Positions 62,178 through 64,000 of a DNA stretch of 64,000 nucleotides are shown piece after piece. The translations under genes and the position numbers were made by a program. The stretch comes from Pseudomonas gessardii. GTDB taxonomy: Bacteria > Pseudomonadota > Gammaproteobacteria > Pseudomonadales > Pseudomonadaceae. The stretch's first letter is position 1. Each line of letters starts with the position of its first letter. Under the pieces are notes generated by a model. The model had not been told where the DNA came from and ran no database searches. It saw nothing but the letters and a program-made list of their open reading frames with translations. The stretch lies in NCBI RefSeq assembly GCF_001983165.1, contig NZ_MNPU01000005.1:1-64000 (forward strand), in the 5' to 3' direction.

Positions 62178-63251
62178 ATGTCAAAGGCTATGGAAGTGGA
62201 TAACGCGAAGGTCGAGCAGTTTTCTGCGAGAATCATGGAAGATTATGGCAACACCCTGCGTGGGGCCATGCTCTACATCGGCGATCAGTTGGGCTTGTTC
62301 AAGACCCTTGCGGACAGTGAGTGGGTGACCTTGGAGGAGCTGGCGCAAAAGAGCGGCTACAACGCGCGTTACCTGCGTGAGTGGCTGGGCAGCATGGCGA
62401 CCGGCAACTACGTCACCTACGATCCGCAAACCAGGCGCTACCGCATGCCGCCCGAATTTGCGCCCGTGCTGGCGGACGAAGAGTCACCGTATTTCGCCGG
62501 TGGCATCATCCAACTGAGCGTTCCTTTTGTGAGCATGGCGCCGAAAGTTATCGAGGCCTTCCGCAATGGGGGTGGCTGCGCAGAAGAAGCGTTCCCGCTT
62601 GAGACCTGGGAGGGGATGGAGCGCATGACCATGCCCTGGTACAAGCACTACCTTGTCCAACACTGGATCCCGTCGCTGGACGGCGTCGAAGAAAAGCTGC
62701 GCACCGGTGGCAGCGTGCTTGATTTTGGCTGCGGCAGCGGCCTGGCCGCGATCACCATGGCCAAGGCGTATCCTGAGGCTCAGGTCTATGGCTGTGACTT
62801 CCATGGGCCGTCCATCGAACGTGCGCGGGCCAACGCCAAGGCTGCCGGGGTGGCTGACCGGGTGCATTTTGAAGTCAGTGATTCCGATGCGTTGGTCGGT
62901 AAGAAATTCGACTTCGTCACCACCTTTGTGGTGATCCACGATGCCACCGATCCACAGCAAATGATCAAGGACCTGCGCGAATCGACCGCTGATGACGGCA
63001 CCTTCCTTATGGTCGAGCTCAACCTCTCCGATGAGCTGCATGAAAACATGAACCTGTTCGGTCGGGTGATGTACCCGCAGAGCACGCTTTACTGCATGAC
63101 CTGCTCGCTGTCCCATGGCGGTGAAGGGCTGGGTGCCTTCATGGGCGAGGACCGTGCGCGGCAGATGGCCGAGAAGGCGGGGTTCAGCCGATTCCGCAAA
63201 GTCCCCTCGGCCCGACCTGCGCTGCCCGCGTTGTTCGAGCTCAAGCCTTAA
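62178..63251 (+). CDS. flcA: SAM-dependent methyltransferase with winged-helix N-terminus
   Basis: 357 residues. The N-terminal winged-helix part (LYIGDQLGLFKTLADSEWVT, ELAQKSGYNARYLREWLGSM) resembles Rv2258c-type small-molecule methyltransferases. The Rossmann domain has SVLDFGCGSGLAAITMAKAY (motif I), YGCDFHGPSIERARANAKAA and FVTTFVVIHDATDPQQMIKD. In fluopsin C synthesis the N-methyl group of the thiohydroxamate needs one methyltransferase; PA3515 is the counterpart. AGGAGAGAG lies eight bases upstream of the ATG at 62178; the longer frame lies inside the second lyase. The letter is tentative. Confidence 0.85.
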   Translation: MSKAMEVDNAKVEQFSARIMEDYGNTLRGAMLYIGDQLGLFKTLADSEWVTLEELAQKSGYNARYLREWLGSMATGNYVTYDPQTRRYRMPPEFAPVLADEESPYFAGGIIQLSVPFVSMAPKVIEAFRNGGGCAEEAFPLETWEGMERMTMPWYKHYLVQHWIPSLDGVEEKLRTGGSVLDFGCGSGLAAITMAKAYPEAQVYGCDFHGPSIERARANAKAAGVADRVHFEVSDSDALVGKKFDFVTTFVVIHDATDPQQMIKDLRESTADDGTFLMVELNLSDELHENMNLFGRVMYPQSTLYCMTCSLSHGGEGLGAFMGEDRARQMAEKAGFSRFRKVPSARPALPALFELKP

Positions 63252-63324
63252 CGCCAGCCCAATCCTGGTGTGAGCGAGACCTGCTCACTCACACCAAGGA
63301 TCGCCCACAGGTATTTTGAACAAA

Positions 63325-63353
63325 AAAATAGCCCTCGAAACGAGGGCTATTTT
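63325..63353. terminator. Bidirectional terminator between flcA and glnA
   Basis: AAAATAGCCCTCG-AAA-CGAGGGCTATTTT is a perfect 13-bp stem flanked by A and T runs, between the convergent ends of the methyltransferase gene and glnA. Confidence 0.93.
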
Positions 63354-63395
63354 AGTGGGGCTTGGTGTCACGCCACGTCAAGCAGCGCTACCGGA

Positions 63396-64000
63396 TCAGC
63401 AGCTGTAGTACAGCTCGTATTCCAGTGGGTGTACGAAGGTGCGGACCTTGATTTCTTCTTCGCTTTTCAGGGCGATGTAGGCATCGATAAAGTCGTCGCT
63501 GAACACGCCGCCTTTGGTCAGGAACGCACGGCCCTTGTCCAGCTCTTCCAGGGCTTCTTTCAGGCTGCCGCACACTTGTGGGATCTCTTTGGCCTCTTCA
63601 GGCGGCAGGTCGTACAAGTTCTTGTCGGCGGCGTCGCCTGGGTGGATCTTGTTCTGGATGCCGTCCAGGCCAGCCATCAGCAGTGCAGCAAAGCCCAGGT
63701 ACGGGTTGGCGGCTGGATCCGGGAAACGTGCTTCGATACGGCGAGCGCGAGGGCTGGACACGTAAGGAATACGGATCGACGCGGAACGGTTGCGTGCCGA
63801 GTAGGCCAGCATGACCGGCGCTTCAAAACCTGGCACCAGACGCTTGTAGGAGTTGGTCGACGGGTTGGTGAAGCCGTTCAGGGCCTTACCGTGCTTGATG
63901 ATACCGCCGATGAAGTACAGGGCGGTGTCGGACAGGCCGGCATAACCTTCGCCAGCGAAGGTGTTCTTGCCATCTTTGGCGATGGACAAGTGAACGTGCA
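63396..64000 (-). CDS. glnA: Glutamine synthetase type I, C-terminal part (runs off the window)
   Basis: About 200 C-terminal residues of GlnA are visible: [14 protein letters not shown] at the edge, [20 protein letters not shown], the Arg-rich ATP/Pi site [20 protein letters not shown] and the adenylylation loop [13 protein letters not shown] with the target Tyr. It ends [10 protein letters not shown]. The enzyme makes glutamine from glutamate, ammonia and ATP. The 5' end and promoter lie beyond the right edge. In most Pseudomonas ntrB is about one or two genes downstream of glnA; here the copper block separates them. Confidence 0.98.
   Translation of the reverse strand, partial: HVHLSIAKDGKNTFAGEGYAGLSDTALYFIGGIIKHGKALNGFTNPSTNSYKRLVPGFEAPVMLAYSARNRSASIRIPYVSSPRARRIEARFPDPAANPYLGFAALLMAGLDGIQNKIHPGDAADKNLYDLPPEEAKEIPQVCGSLKEALEELDKGRAFLTKGGVFSDDFIDAYIALKSEEEIKVRTFVHPLEYELYYSC

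Noticed and set aside
57172..63251. Mangotoxin/fragin (mgo/ham) type diazeniumdiolate cluster
   Set aside because: Those clusters also use haem-oxygenase-like or N-oxygenase enzymes, but they need an NRPS, which is absent; two PurB-type lyases plus a methyltransferase and CueR promoters fit fluopsin C instead.

Overview
The window is a chromosomal segment of a Pseudomonas, most likely of the P. fluorescens group. I infer this from the high-GC coding style, the REP/REPIN elements of the 'GTGGGAGCGGGCTTGCCCGCGA' type that recur between genes, an OprD-type porin, and the gene order hisB-hisH-hisA-hisF / ctpA-envC-gpmI / grx-secB / ntrC-ntrB / glnA, which matches the familiar Pseudomonas chromosome order (PA5119-PA5155 region of PAO1). 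No species name can be proven from the sequence alone.

Region 1 (1-12.4 kb) is accessory-rich: the tail of an IS3-family transposase, an OprD porin, an M48 lipoprotein peptidase, a CHASE2 membrane protein, an EamA exporter with a divergent AraC regulator, a Fic toxin with its YhfG-type antitoxin, an Lrp/LysE pair, a second PanB with a MaoC hydratase, tRNA-Thr, and an orphan BcsQ/WssA-like ATPase that keeps a FleQ-like box but is not followed by cellulose synthase genes. Region 2 (12.4-31 kb) is mostly core: a polar amino-acid ABC transporter, a GabP-type permease, an alpha/beta hydrolase, a GT39-type membrane protein, a TonB-dependent siderophore receptor with a Fur box, tRNA-Phe, asmA-mutY-yggX and an OFA-family carrier. 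Region 3 (31-46.2 kb) is core: histidine biosynthesis, a cell-division/peptidoglycan operon (gpmI-envC-ctpA-deacetylase), rhodanese-grxC-secB, trmL and the nitrogen two-component system ntrB-ntrC.

Region 4 (46.2-63.3 kb) lies between ntrB and glnA and is the most interesting part. It holds mexP-mexQ-opmE, a copper P-type ATPase, a ferredoxin-domain flavoreductase, a small exported protein, a CopZ-type copper chaperone, two haem-oxygenase-like (non-haem di-iron) enzymes, two fumarase/adenylosuccinate-lyase-type enzymes and a SAM methyltransferase. Four promoters with the CueR/MerR architecture (TTGACC, 19-bp spacer, dyad ACCTTnC...GGGAAG) precede mexP, copA, copZ and the biosynthetic genes. 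The enzyme set and order match the PA3523-PA3515 block of P. aeruginosa, whose five enzymes (two lyases, two iron enzymes, one methyltransferase) make the copper-thiohydroxamate antibiotic fluopsin C under copper stress. So the core pathway is a described one. What differs here is the genomic position, the embedding of a copper ATPase, a flavoreductase that could feed electrons to the di-iron enzymes, an 82-residue exported protein and a 42-residue leader ORF. In this reading copper activates CueR, which switches on efflux of copper (CopA, CopZ), synthesis of the chelator (flc genes) and its export (MexPQ-OpmE) together. The window ends inside glnA.
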